Both the position numbers and the translations under genes were made by a program. 36,151 nt of DNA, taken from Candidatus Aquitaenariimonas noxiae. Its GTDB lineage: Bacteria; Omnitrophota; Gorgyraeia; Aquitaenariimonadales; Aquitaenariimonadaceae. The notes under the pieces are model-generated. The model had not been told where the DNA came from and did no database searches. It saw nothing but the letters and a program-made list of their open reading frames with translations. The stretch is from assembly GCA_002780005.1 (NCBI GenBank), contig PEWV01000053.1:1-36151 (forward strand). The letters are read 5' to 3'. Shown here one piece after another: positions 8,124 through 16,864 of the stretch (position 1 is its first letter; every line of letters begins with the position of its first letter).

Positions 8124-9371
8124 ATGCAAGCTTACGACATTGCTGTTATCGGCGGAGGCGCGGCTGGGAGTATGGCAGCGATACGAGCCTCCCAGCTCAA
8201 CGCTCGCGTCATTTTAATAGAAAGAAACGAGTCTATTTGTAGAAAGATCCTCCTGACCGGCAAAGGCAGGTGCAATGTTACAAATATCGCTGATATCGAC
8301 GCCTTTATTGAAAAGTTCGGCAAGCAAGGTCATTTTTTAAGGTCTGCATTTTCGGTATTCTTCAATAAAAATTTAATCTCTTTTTTTGAATCTAAAGGCC
8401 TGAAATTAAAAATAGAAAGACAGGGGCGTGTTTTTCCCATCACTAACGAGGCCAGTTCAATAGTCCGCGTTTTAAATGCGTGCTTGGCAGAAAATAAGGT
8501 TAACGTACTTTACGGTAAGCGATTACGCAATTTAACCCCCAAGAAAGATTTTTTCGAGCTTGAGCTTGAAAACAGTTTCGGAATAGATGCAAAAAAAGTT
8601 ATACTGTCAACCGGTGGGGCTTCTTACAGGGCGACCGGTTCGACGGGCGATGGGTTCAAGATCGCGGCGGAGTTAGGCCATTCTATCATTCCTCCTAAGC
8701 CGGCGCTTGTACCTTTAAAAACGAAAGAGCCGTGGGTTAAGGAGTTGCAGGGCCTTTCATTAAAAAATATCCGCGTCACTTTCGAATACGGGAAAAAAAG
8801 GATGGCGTCGAATATAGGAGAGTTGATTTTTACGCATTTCGGCGTATCCGGACCATTAATCTTAGATTTAAGCGGCCAGGTTATTTGCATGATGGATGAA
8901 TACGAAGAGGTGCCATTTTCCATAGATCTTAAGCCTGGCTTGGAAGTCGAACAGCTTGAAAATAGATTGCTAAAGGACTTCAAGGCTGGCGGAAACACCC
9001 AATTTAAAAATTTTATGAAAGATTTATTGCCAAATAGCTTAGTACCTGTATTTGTCCGCCTTTCCAAGGTGGATCCTTCAAAAAAAGTGAATCAAATCAC
9101 ACAAAAAGAAAGGATTGCGATAATGGCTCTTTTGAAATCTCTGCCGCTGACAATTGTCGGCTCATTGCCTATAGAGGAAGCCATGGTGACTGCGGGAGGG
9201 GTTTCAACAAAAGAAATCGACCCGAAAACAATGGAATCAAAGATTGTGCCGGGATTATTTTTAGCCGGCGAAATCATAGACGGCTCGGCGCCAAGCGGCG
9301 GATACAATTTACAACAAGCTTTTTCGACGGGTTATCTGGCGGGGGAGAAGGCGGCTACATGCGTAAAATAA
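8124..9371 (+). CDS. HI0933/YhiN-family FAD-dependent oxidoreductase
   Basis: Flavoprotein of a widespread but poorly characterised family. The N-terminal Rossmann motif VIGGGAAGSMAA gives FAD binding (Gly10-Gly15). The family hallmark CRKILLTGKGRCNVTN follows. A middle motif GGASYRATGSTGDGFK and the C-terminal block AGEIIDGSAPSGGYNLQQAFSTG, which contacts FAD, are complete. Length of 415 is normal. The physiological reaction is unknown, and database names such as aminoacetone oxidase should be treated with caution. Its last 13 bases overlap the start of maf, which suggests translational coupling. Confidence 0.88.
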   Translation: MQAYDIAVIGGGAAGSMAAIRASQLNARVILIERNESICRKILLTGKGRCNVTNIADIDAFIEKFGKQGHFLRSAFSVFFNKNLISFFESKGLKLKIERQGRVFPITNEASSIVRVLNACLAENKVNVLYGKRLRNLTPKKDFFELELENSFGIDAKKVILSTGGASYRATGSTGDGFKIAAELGHSIIPPKPALVPLKTKEPWVKELQGLSLKNIRVTFEYGKKRMASNIGELIFTHFGVSGPLILDLSGQVICMMDEYEEVPFSIDLKPGLEVEQLENRLLKDFKAGGNTQFKNFMKDLLPNSLVPVFVRLSKVDPSKKVNQITQKERIAIMALLKSLPLTIVGSLPIEEAMVTAGGVSTKEIDPKTMESKIVPGLFLAGEIIDGSAPSGGYNLQQAFSTGYLAGEKAATCVK

Positions 9372-9964
9372 TACTGGCTTCAAGGTCAAAAGCGCGCCAA
9401 AAATTGCTGAAGCAGATCGGATTGAAGTTCCAAGTAGTAGGATCGCGCGTAAAAGAAAAAAGGATATTAAAAAAAGGATGCGGGGATTTAGTCGTAGAAA
9501 ACGCCTTGATGAAAGCAAGGGATGCGGCAAAAAAAATTGATTCGGGAATTGTTATTGCTGCGGATACAGTGGTTTTGGTCGGGACCAAGATAATCGGTAA
9601 GCCAAAGGACTTAAAAGACGCCTTTAGCACTTTAAAGATACTTTCGAAAGAGCCTCAATGGGTGTATAGCGGTTTGGCGGTTATCGATATTGATAATAAA
9701 AAGACATTTACCGATTATGACAAGACAAAGGTTTACATGTACCGGTTGAGTGATGAAGATATAAAAAATTATTTCAAACAAACATCGCCCATGGACAAGG
9801 CCGGAAGTTTTGATATCCAGGGGATGGGCGGCATGTTCATTGACCGCATTGAGGGATGCTTCTATAATGTGGTAGGGTTGCCGCTGGCGAAACTTGTAAG
9901 AATATTAAAAAAAGTTAATGTAGACATTTTCAAACTGCGAATGCGGAAAGGAAAAAGAAGATGA
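9359..9964 (+). CDS. maf: Maf-family nucleoside triphosphate pyrophosphatase
   Basis: Maf proteins hydrolyse non-canonical or modified nucleoside triphosphates to monophosphates and pyrophosphate in the cytoplasm. The N-terminal ILASRSKARQKLL corresponds to the ASxSPRRxxLL motif with Pro-Arg replaced by Lys-Ala. AADTVV with Asp69, GKPKDLKDA with Lys81, and MDKAGSFDIQGMGG followed by NVVGLPL complete the pocket. At 201 residues it is slightly long because of a basic tail (RMRKGKRR). The substitution in the first motif may affect substrate choice. It overlaps its neighbours by 13 and 4 bases. Confidence 0.9.
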   Translation: MRKIILASRSKARQKLLKQIGLKFQVVGSRVKEKRILKKGCGDLVVENALMKARDAAKKIDSGIVIAADTVVLVGTKIIGKPKDLKDAFSTLKILSKEPQWVYSGLAVIDIDNKKTFTDYDKTKVYMYRLSDEDIKNYFKQTSPMDKAGSFDIQGMGGMFIDRIEGCFYNVVGLPLAKLVRILKKVNVDIFKLRMRKGKRR

Positions 9965-11124
9965 CTTCGGATAAAATTTACTATGCGCTCGGATTGCACA
10001 TGCACCAGCCTCCGGAAAACTTGAAATTATTAATTGAATCCAACGAATGGGAGGCGCAGCAGATCATTCGCTGTTATGAACGGGCGGCGCGTTACGCCCA
10101 TTTATATAAGGATGTCGCATATTTTCATGTAGGATTTTCAGGAATTTTACTAGAGCAGTTTACAGACAAAGATATCATAGATAAATACAGGAAATTCGTG
10201 GATATACCAAAAATGATAGAGATGTACCGGACGGCAAAAAATATAGAGATAATAGGCATGGGGTTTTATCATCCCATTTTTCCTCTTATCCCCAAAGATG
10301 ACTGGAGCGAACAACTCAGGATGGGAGCTGACATAGCCGATGAATTGTTTGATCAGAGGCCTGTGGGTTTCTGGCCGTCAGAAATGGCCTTTGCGATGGA
10401 GATGATCCCTGCATTACGAGAGGCCGGTTATGAGTATGTGGTTGTCGATCATGTTCACGTGAAGCCGGTAATTGAATCGAATAAGCTTGATTATTTTAAA
10501 CCGTATAAGGCTAAATACGGCTCTTCAGAGATAACCGTTATACCAAGAAATCGAGATTTATCAAACGCGCAGGAAAGCGGGCTTAACCCCTCGTGGTTCT
10601 TGAACGAAGTAAATAATAAAATCAAAGATTGTCCAAATACGGATAAGGCTCGTCTTGTTACAACATGGTCGGACGGAGAAAATGGGGGCTGGTTCAGGCA
10701 AATCGATGAAAAAGCGGGCTTCTTCGGATACTTTTTTGCGCCATTGATGGATATGGTTAAAAGTAAAGAGGCGCATATTTCACCGATAAGGATCTCGGAT
10801 TATATCAAAAAGTATCCGGCGAAAGAAGAAGCTACGATACAGACAGGCGCCTGGAATGTGGGCTCAACAAGCGGTTACGACTTTAGACAGTGGAACGGTT
10901 CAGAATCCCAAAAAAGGGCGATCGATACGCTTTTTAAGGCGAGTCAAAAGTATTGGGAACTTGAGAAGAATAAAAATAAATTAGCAGAATATAAAAAATG
11001 GCAGCTTAAACGGGCCAGAAAACTTCTTCTTGATGCCGAAACAAGCTGTTACCTATTCTGGGGGGATGCTTGGATCCCGAAAATATACGATAAGCTAAAC
11101 GAAGTAAATAAATTATTGCAATAG
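9961..11124 (+). CDS. Glycoside hydrolase family 57 enzyme (amylase or branching type)
   Basis: GH57 enzymes act on alpha-glucans by retaining hydrolysis or transglycosylation. Motif 1 is GLHMHQP (11-17). The motif FWPSE carries the presumed nucleophile Glu141, and TTWSDGENGG carries the presumed acid/base Asp238. A late WNVGSTSGYDFRQW segment is also typical. There is no signal peptide, so it is cytoplasmic and may work on glycogen or malto-oligosaccharides. Length of 387 is short for branching enzymes (usually over 500) and close to compact GH57 proteins. The ATG overlaps the maf stop by 4 bases. Exact specificity cannot be told from sequence. Confidence 0.87.
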   Translation: MTSDKIYYALGLHMHQPPENLKLLIESNEWEAQQIIRCYERAARYAHLYKDVAYFHVGFSGILLEQFTDKDIIDKYRKFVDIPKMIEMYRTAKNIEIIGMGFYHPIFPLIPKDDWSEQLRMGADIADELFDQRPVGFWPSEMAFAMEMIPALREAGYEYVVVDHVHVKPVIESNKLDYFKPYKAKYGSSEITVIPRNRDLSNAQESGLNPSWFLNEVNNKIKDCPNTDKARLVTTWSDGENGGWFRQIDEKAGFFGYFFAPLMDMVKSKEAHISPIRISDYIKKYPAKEEATIQTGAWNVGSTSGYDFRQWNGSESQKRAIDTLFKASQKYWELEKNKNKLAEYKKWQLKRARKLLLDAETSCYLFWGDAWIPKIYDKLNEVNKLLQ

Positions 11125-11238
11125 AAATTATCGCTAAACTCGCAAAGCGCATTTAATACATTTCAGGAACATACATAGCATAAAATAATATTATAATTTG
11201 CTTGTATATAGATATCATATTTGTTACTATATATTAGT

Positions 11239-11300
11239 AGCTTGGCAGTATAAAGAAGCTCACCTAATCATAAAAGGATAAAGGATGAGCTTATTTTTTT
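11239..11300 (+). promoter_or_regulatory. Attenuator-like leader hairpins before the hydrogenase operon
   Basis: A stem AAGCTCA (11256-11262) / TGAGCTT (11286-11292) can extend inward by CCT/AGG across one bulged A. It is followed by A and seven T, the form of an intrinsic terminator, and ends 6 bases before the first hydrogenase start codon. An alternative 5-bp stem AGCTT (11239-11243) / AAGCT (11256-11260) uses the same left arm and would exclude it. The two mutually exclusive structures look like an attenuator. No known riboswitch class is recognised. The rest of the 182-base gap shows only AT-rich sequence and no convincing promoter. Confidence 0.45.
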
Positions 11301-11302
11301 AG
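11285..11302 (+). CDS. Possible five-codon leader mini-ORF (MSLFF)
   Basis: ATG-AGC-TTA-TTT-TTT-TAG begins 6 bases after AAAAGGA, the best ribosome-binding site in this gap, and ends 4 bases before the next ATG, which itself lacks a well-spaced site. Ribosomes on it would melt the right arm of the leader hairpin and could reinitiate on the hydrogenase gene. It is very short, so chance is a real alternative. Confidence 0.25.
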   Translation: MSLFF

Positions 11303-11306
11303 AAAA

Positions 11307-12746
11307 ATGAAAAATGAAACATTACTTTTATTAACTGTTTCGGTTCCGGTTGTCGGGGCGTTTATTGTTCCGATTGTAGGACGCGTTTCGGAAAAGCTTA
11401 GGAATTTACTGGCACTGGCTTTCGTTTCGACGTCTTTTATTTGTTCTTTGTGCCTGATTCCTTCCGCCTTGTCCGGCAAAGTTACAAGTATCGCCATTGC
11501 CTTTCCGCTAGGGTTTAATTTTGTCCTCACAGCAGATTGCTTGGCGGTATTTATGGCGGCCGTATCTTCTTTTATAAGCTCAGTAATCGTATTGTATTCT
11601 TTTGACTACATTAGCCATTATCCGAACAGGGATGAATACTATCTGATGGTAGTATTGTTTCTTGGTTCTATGATGGGTTTGGTATTTTCAGGGAACCTGA
11701 TTTTTTTATATATTTTCTGGGAACTGACAGCCATTGTCAGCTGGCGCCTGATAGGCTTTTTTAGAGAAAAGCACCATGTTCTGATGGCGGATAAAGCGTT
11801 TCTTGTTACTGTATTCGGAGCGCTTGCGATGCTTGTAGGATTTTTATTTATATATCAAAAAACTGGCTCCTTCGACCTTTTAGTGATCAAAGAGAATTTT
11901 AAGGGAGTTCCGGTTCCGGATATCGCCGTGCTGCTTATATTGGTAGGCATCCTTTCAAAGTCAGCGACCCTGCCTTTTCATACGTGGTTACCCGATGCCG
12001 GTATTGCTCCTTCGCCTGTTACAGCGCTGCTTCACGCCGCTGTTCTTGTCAAAATCGGCGTATACGTTTTTGCCAGGCTCTTTATTTCAACATTTTCGCT
12101 CGATGCCGCCTGGCATGTCTTAATCCCAATAATAGCAGCAACGAGCGCCCTTGTCTCGGCAGGAGCCGCTCTTGTAGAAACTGACATGAAGAGGGTTATA
12201 GCGTATTCGACAGTTAGTCAAATAGCCTTTATATTTCTTGGTTTTTCCGTTAACGCGGAAATAGGCATAGTCGGCAGTTTGCTATATATACTGATGCATG
12301 GCCTGGCAAAAGGCGGATTGTTTCTTTGCGCCGGCATAGTTGAACAAAACACAAAAGAACGGGATATAACGAAAATGGGCGGTCTTATTGCTACGATGCC
12401 TCTTACAGCGGTGTCATTTTTGGCATGTGTTTTTTCTGTTATGGGCGTTCCGCCCTTCGGAGGTTTCTTTAGTAAATATATGGTATTTTCAGGCGCAGTT
12501 ACGAGCGGCCAAGTAGGAATTGCTGTGACGTTCTTGTTTGGCGCGGTCTTGACAATACTTTATCTTTTACGTTTGTTTAATCATATTTTCTTGGGAGAGT
12601 CGCACGGTAAAATAGCGAAGGAAGAGTCGGTCCTAATGGTGAGTTCAGTTATGATATTTGCATTAGTTTCGCTCGCGTGCGGCATTTATATTAAATATCC
12701 TTTCTTATTTGCTCAATTTGCGACCAAACAAATGCTGGGGATGTAA
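11307..12746 (+). CDS. Hydrogenase antiporter-like membrane subunit 1 (NuoL/M/N family)
   Basis: Polytopic inner-membrane protein of the proton- or sodium-translocating family shared by complex I, Mrp antiporters and group 4 hydrogenases. About 14 hydrophobic segments are visible over 479 residues. The coupling residues are all in place: Glu139 in IFWELTA, Lys218 in ILSKSATLPFHTWLPDA, and His243/Lys249 in LLHAAVLVKIG. It is the first gene of the hydrogenase operon, and the only in-frame start is the ATG used, because a TGA lies 21 bases upstream. It has no C-terminal lateral-helix extension. The next gene begins 2 bases after its stop. Confidence 0.9.
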   Translation: MKNETLLLLTVSVPVVGAFIVPIVGRVSEKLRNLLALAFVSTSFICSLCLIPSALSGKVTSIAIAFPLGFNFVLTADCLAVFMAAVSSFISSVIVLYSFDYISHYPNRDEYYLMVVLFLGSMMGLVFSGNLIFLYIFWELTAIVSWRLIGFFREKHHVLMADKAFLVTVFGALAMLVGFLFIYQKTGSFDLLVIKENFKGVPVPDIAVLLILVGILSKSATLPFHTWLPDAGIAPSPVTALLHAAVLVKIGVYVFARLFISTFSLDAAWHVLIPIIAATSALVSAGAALVETDMKRVIAYSTVSQIAFIFLGFSVNAEIGIVGSLLYILMHGLAKGGLFLCAGIVEQNTKERDITKMGGLIATMPLTAVSFLACVFSVMGVPPFGGFFSKYMVFSGAVTSGQVGIAVTFLFGAVLTILYLLRLFNHIFLGESHGKIAKEESVLMVSSVMIFALVSLACGIYIKYPFLFAQFATKQMLGM

Positions 12747-12748
12747 AT

Positions 12749-14596
12749 ATGCTGACTAATGTCTTATTATTGCCCATTACCGTACCGACAGCCGCTGCGT
12801 TGTTGATCTTGATGTTGCCGAAAAAGTTTCGTGCCGCAATCGATGCGATATCTTTATTCGGTTCATTTTTAATCCTATTGCTCTCTATACTTTTATTCAA
12901 GCGAAACCTTAGTTATTCCATGCCCGCCCTGGGCTTCGGTATAGAATTTTCACTGCGATTGTATCATTTTAGCGGTTTCATAGTTTTAGCAGCGGCCTTC
13001 TTTGTATTTTTAATAACTTTATATTCCAATGCCTTTTTACGCGAAAAAAGTTATTCGAAACAGTTCTATGTGTATTTATTATTATCCCTGGCCTTTATCA
13101 ATGGCGCAGTGCTGTCTGACAATCTTGTCTCGATGCTCTTTTTCTGGGAAGGTATGCTTATTACTTTATTCGGAATGATATATATCGGAGGTAAGAGGTC
13201 ATTTAAAACTGCAACGAAAGCTTTTATAATAGCCGGGGTAGGTGATCTTTGCCTTATGCTGGGTGTGGCAATCTGTTTTTATATTTCAGGGACTCTGGCT
13301 ATTTCCAAACTTCATATCCCGATAAGCGGTATCGGAGGCGCAGCGTTCATATTGTTAATGATGGGTGCTATCGCGAAGGCCGGCTCTATGCCGTTTCACA
13401 CCTGGATCCCCGATGCCGCTATTGACGCGCCCTTGCCTTTCATGGCGATAGTGCCGGCTTCCTTTGAAAAACTCCTGGGTATATATTTTCTATCGCGCAT
13501 CTCGCTTGATATTTTTGAAATGAGCCCCGATTCTTGGGCAAGCATGACGCTGATGATAATAGGCTCAATAACGATCGTATTTGCGGTTTCTATGGCATTG
13601 ATCCAAAAAAACTACAAGCGATTATTGTCCTATCACGCCATTAGCCAGGTGGGATACATGATATTAGGCATAGGAACCCTGGTTCCGGCCGGTATAGTTG
13701 GCGGTTTATTCCATATGATAAACAACGTTATGTATAAAAGCTGCCTGTTTCTTACGGGCGGTGCAGTCGAGAAACAAGCCGGAACGACCGATCTAGAAAA
13801 ATTAGGTGGGTTAAAAAAATATATGCCGGTTACTTTTATATGCTATGTGATAACGGCCGCCTCAATATCCGGAGTGCCGCCCTTTAACGGCTTTTTTTCT
13901 AAAGAATTGGTGTGCGAGGGGGCCTTGGAGCGCGGTTTTATATTTTATCTTGCAGCCATCATAGGTGCATTTCTTACGGCGGCTTCATTTCTGAAGCTGG
14001 GCCATGCCGCTTTTTTAGACAAATCGAAGAACGGAAAGCTTCCGATTAAAGAGGCACCTATACGGATGCTGATCCCGATGATCGCGATAGCAGCCTTATG
14101 CGTGCTTTTCGGAGTGTGGAATAGCTTGCCGCTCAAACTGTTTATACAGCCTATTTTAGGGCAGGAAAGGCTTGGGGGCCGCGATTTTTCGGGGATGCCG
14201 CATAATTCCTTGCTAGTGGTCATTACAATAATGGTTTTGCTTGGTGCTCTTTTAAATCACCGGTATGGGGTAAAGAAGCACGGCAGTGGCTTAAAGGCAG
14301 CAGAGCATATACATCATGCACCGGTTTTATCCTATATTTTTAATAAAGCAGAGAACGGATATTTTGATCCGTATAATATCGGTCTAAATATTTCATATGG
14401 ATTTTCTAAGGTAGCGTTTCTTTTTGATAGGGCCATTGATTGGGTATACAATGTTTTTATAATAAAAGTGTCGAAAGTTTTTACTGCTGCTGCGCGAAGC
14501 TTGAACGACGGCAGTTATAAATCATACATAATTTGGTCTCTTTTAGCTACCGGCGCAGTTGTTATATTTTTAATTAAATCAATGATAGGAGCCTAA
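12749..14596 (+). CDS. Hydrogenase antiporter-like membrane subunit 2 (NuoL-like, with C-terminal extension)
   Basis: The longest antiporter-like subunit, 615 residues. Glu134 (FFWEGML) and Lys210 (AIAKAGSMPFHTWIPDA) of the ion channel are kept. Where relatives carry LLHAA.LVK, this protein reads IVPASFEKLLG (234-244), so the usual His is lost and a Glu240-Lys241 pair appears. After the last core helices, a polar stretch with ENGYFDPYNIG and an amphipathic segment leads to a final membrane helix. This resembles the lateral helix by which NuoL clamps the complex I membrane arm. That suggests a distal or clamping position in the complex, by analogy only. Confidence 0.88.
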   Translation: MLTNVLLLPITVPTAAALLILMLPKKFRAAIDAISLFGSFLILLLSILLFKRNLSYSMPALGFGIEFSLRLYHFSGFIVLAAAFFVFLITLYSNAFLREKSYSKQFYVYLLLSLAFINGAVLSDNLVSMLFFWEGMLITLFGMIYIGGKRSFKTATKAFIIAGVGDLCLMLGVAICFYISGTLAISKLHIPISGIGGAAFILLMMGAIAKAGSMPFHTWIPDAAIDAPLPFMAIVPASFEKLLGIYFLSRISLDIFEMSPDSWASMTLMIIGSITIVFAVSMALIQKNYKRLLSYHAISQVGYMILGIGTLVPAGIVGGLFHMINNVMYKSCLFLTGGAVEKQAGTTDLEKLGGLKKYMPVTFICYVITAASISGVPPFNGFFSKELVCEGALERGFIFYLAAIIGAFLTAASFLKLGHAAFLDKSKNGKLPIKEAPIRMLIPMIAIAALCVLFGVWNSLPLKLFIQPILGQERLGGRDFSGMPHNSLLVVITIMVLLGALLNHRYGVKKHGSGLKAAEHIHHAPVLSYIFNKAENGYFDPYNIGLNISYGFSKVAFLFDRAIDWVYNVFIIKVSKVFTAAARSLNDGSYKSYIIWSLLATGAVVIFLIKSMIGA

Positions 14597-14599
14597 AAC

Positions 14600-16042
14600 G
14601 TGCCGTCTTTACTAGTCCTTATACCACTTTTCGGCATAATACTTTTGAATTTACCGTTCAGAAGATTAAACGAAAAATACGTTTTTTGGTTTGCCGTGTT
14701 TCTTCTTTCAGTGCAAATATTGTTTACAATTTCGCATCACTCGCTATTTTGGCAGCAGGGGATGGGGTATATCGATTCGTTTTTCAAAGTAGATTTCGCT
14801 ATAGATAGCCTTAGCTTCATAATGCTGCTATGTATAGCCATTGTTTCCATGGTAAGCCTCTCCGTTTCCCGATATACCATTCCGGACCCAAGAGAAAGAT
14901 TTAAATTTATAAATCTTTTAATGATCGCGGCAATTGGTATGAATGGCATAGTGATTACAAAAGATCTATTCTCATTGTATGTTTTTCTTGAAATAACAGC
15001 GTTGTCATCGGTAGTGCTTATAGCTTTTCAAAAAGACATGAATGCGCTGGAAGGGGCCTTTAAATACCTGATACTTTCTTCTATTGCCACTATTATGATG
15101 CTTTTTTCTATAGCCCTGATATTGCTTGTCTCTCCCGGGACATCTTTTGCGGTCATAGCGGCAGCGCTTAAAGAGTCGCCCAATAGCGCCGTAATTATTT
15201 TCGCAATGGGTATTTTTATATGCGGCCTTTTTATAAAAGGCGGATTAGTTCCTTTTCACGGATGGCTTCCAGATGCGTATACGGCTGCGCCGTCAGCCGT
15301 ATCTATATTATTGGCTGGTATTGTAACAAAGGTATGCGGCATCTATACAGCTATCAGAGTTATCGCATTCGTATTCGGTTTTAACGAAGTTATTAAAAGC
15401 TTGTTTATGTTTATAGGCCTTTTTTCAATATTGATAGGGGCATTGGCCGCGCTCGGCCAGAAAGATCTTAAAAGGCTACTTGCATATTCAAGTATTAGCC
15501 AGGTCGGATATATAATATTGGGCTTCGGGACAGGTACAGCCCTTGGCATGGCCGGAGCCGTATTCCATATTTTTAACCACGCTGTTTTCAAGTCGCTCTT
15601 ATTTGTGAATGCCGCAGCCGTAGAGAAAAGAATAGGCTCAAGCGATCTGGATAGGATGGGCGGCTTGTCATACAGGATGCCCATCACGGGTTCAACCTCG
15701 GTTATCGGCGTGCTTTCGACTTGTGGTATACCCCCGCTTGCGGGGTTTTGGAGCAAGCTCGTGATAATCATAGCGCTATGGCAATCCGGTCATTATATGT
15801 ACGGAACCATTGCGGTATTGGCCAGCATTCTTACACTGGCGTATCTATTGTTGATGCAGAGAAAAGCGTTTTTCGGGAAATTGCCGAAAGAATTGGAGAA
15901 TCTAAAGGATTTAAAGGAGGTCGGTCCGGAATTCACGTTGCCGTCTATAATTTTGGCGATGATAACCATTAGTGTAGGTGTGTTTTTCCCTTTTGTGTTC
16001 GATAAATTCGTAGTACCGATTAAAAGTATCTTTATGCAATAA
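14600..16042 (+). CDS. Hydrogenase antiporter-like membrane subunit 3 (NuoN/M-like)
   Basis: Third paralogous ion-channel subunit, 480 residues with about 14 hydrophobic segments. Glu131 (FLEITAL), Lys213 (FIKGGLVPFHGWLPDAY) and Lys244 (GIVTKVCGIY) line the predicted half-channels. The mix of features is closest to NuoN and MrpD-like proteins. Three such subunits give a membrane arm of complex I size rather than the single antiporter subunit of Ech-type hydrogenases. The GTG start follows AGGAG at good spacing, and the next gene begins 6 bases downstream. Confidence 0.89.
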   Translation: MPSLLVLIPLFGIILLNLPFRRLNEKYVFWFAVFLLSVQILFTISHHSLFWQQGMGYIDSFFKVDFAIDSLSFIMLLCIAIVSMVSLSVSRYTIPDPRERFKFINLLMIAAIGMNGIVITKDLFSLYVFLEITALSSVVLIAFQKDMNALEGAFKYLILSSIATIMMLFSIALILLVSPGTSFAVIAAALKESPNSAVIIFAMGIFICGLFIKGGLVPFHGWLPDAYTAAPSAVSILLAGIVTKVCGIYTAIRVIAFVFGFNEVIKSLFMFIGLFSILIGALAALGQKDLKRLLAYSSISQVGYIILGFGTGTALGMAGAVFHIFNHAVFKSLLFVNAAAVEKRIGSSDLDRMGGLSYRMPITGSTSVIGVLSTCGIPPLAGFWSKLVIIIALWQSGHYMYGTIAVLASILTLAYLLLMQRKAFFGKLPKELENLKDLKEVGPEFTLPSIILAMITISVGVFFPFVFDKFVVPIKSIFMQ

Positions 16043-16048
16043 GAGGCT

Positions 16049-16540
16049 ATGATGACAATAAATATAATTCTTTTAATTGCCATGACCATTGCCACGCTTT
16101 GGACTGTAATGGGGAGAAGCCTGTTGAAAGCGACATTGGGACTCGCCGTAACCAGTGTTGTTATTTCAGTGCTTATGTTCAGGCTAGACTCGCCGATGGC
16201 TGCTGTTTTTGAATTATCGGTTTGTGCGGGGCTGATAACTATTATATTTGTCAGTGCGATAAGCCTCGTGAAGCCCCTGACACATAAGGAAGCGATAGTT
16301 GTCTCGAAAGATCGGATGAAACGATTCCGATATCTGCCCTTGCTGGTTATTTTGTTCGGAGTGATCGCCGGATTTTTTGGGATACCGAACGATTTTAAGC
16401 CGATTTATGTTGCGCTTGCAAATGACGTGCGTACCGTATTGTGGAGCTTGCGGCAATTCGACATGTTCGGGCAGATAGTAATAATTATAGCAGGCGCTCT
16501 TGGGGTTGTGGTACTTTTCAGGGAAAAGGAGAAAAGATGA
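16049..16540 (+). CDS. NuoJ-like hydrogenase membrane subunit
   Basis: Protein of 163 residues with about five hydrophobic helices: three in the first 75 residues, one near 90-110 and one at the C-terminus. The third helix region, with FELSVCAGLITIIFVSAISL, resembles the helix of NuoJ that contacts NuoK and is implicated in coupling in complex I. The link to NuoJ rests on size, helix order and position before a NuoK-like gene, and sequence identity is likely low. It overlaps the next gene by ATGA. Confidence 0.78.
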   Translation: MMTINIILLIAMTIATLWTVMGRSLLKATLGLAVTSVVISVLMFRLDSPMAAVFELSVCAGLITIIFVSAISLVKPLTHKEAIVVSKDRMKRFRYLPLLVILFGVIAGFFGIPNDFKPIYVALANDVRTVLWSLRQFDMFGQIVIIIAGALGVVVLFREKEKR

Positions 16541-16857
16541 GCCCTGACACATGGCATATCCTTTCGGTGTTTGTTGCTTTTGTTGCGGTACTTTTCGTAT
16601 GCGGCATTTACAGTATACTTGTAACGCGGAATCTTCTTCGGACCGTAATAGGCATAGAGATCCTGATAAAAGGCGTTACGCTGCTTTTAATAGTAGTTGG
16701 CTATATTACTAATCAGACAGGGTTAACGCAAAGCCTTGTTATAACTATTATAGTTATCGAAGTTGTTGTTATGGTTATAGCGGGTGGTATCGCGCTTAGC
16801 ATGTTCAGGAATATAGATTCAATAGATACAAGAAACTTGACTAAATTGAAGGGGTAA
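16537..16857 (+). CDS. NuoK-like hydrogenase membrane subunit (MrpC/HyfE type)
   Basis: Small three-helix membrane protein of 106 residues. Two buried glutamates known to be essential in NuoK are present: Glu41 (VIGIEILIKG) and Glu75 (IVIEVVVMVIAGG). The frame stays open 96 bases upstream, but the ATG at 16537 has GGAGA just before it and gives the family's normal length. It overlaps the previous stop as ATGA, so translation is coupled. It should form the proton-transfer link between the NuoJ-like and antiporter-like subunits. Confidence 0.87.
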   Translation: MSPDTWHILSVFVAFVAVLFVCGIYSILVTRNLLRTVIGIEILIKGVTLLLIVVGYITNQTGLTQSLVITIIVIEVVVMVIAGGIALSMFRNIDSIDTRNLTKLKG

Positions 16858-16864
16858 TTGGTAT

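Noticed and set aside
11198-11254. Several TTG/TATA-like boxes upstream of the hydrogenase operon
   Set aside because: The region is very AT-rich; no pair has both a good match and 16-18 base spacing, so no promoter is claimed.
16441-16536. Longer N-terminus for the NuoK-like subunit
   Set aside because: It would overlap the NuoJ-like gene by 100 bases with polar residues not seen in the family; the ATG at 16537 is preceded by GGAGA.
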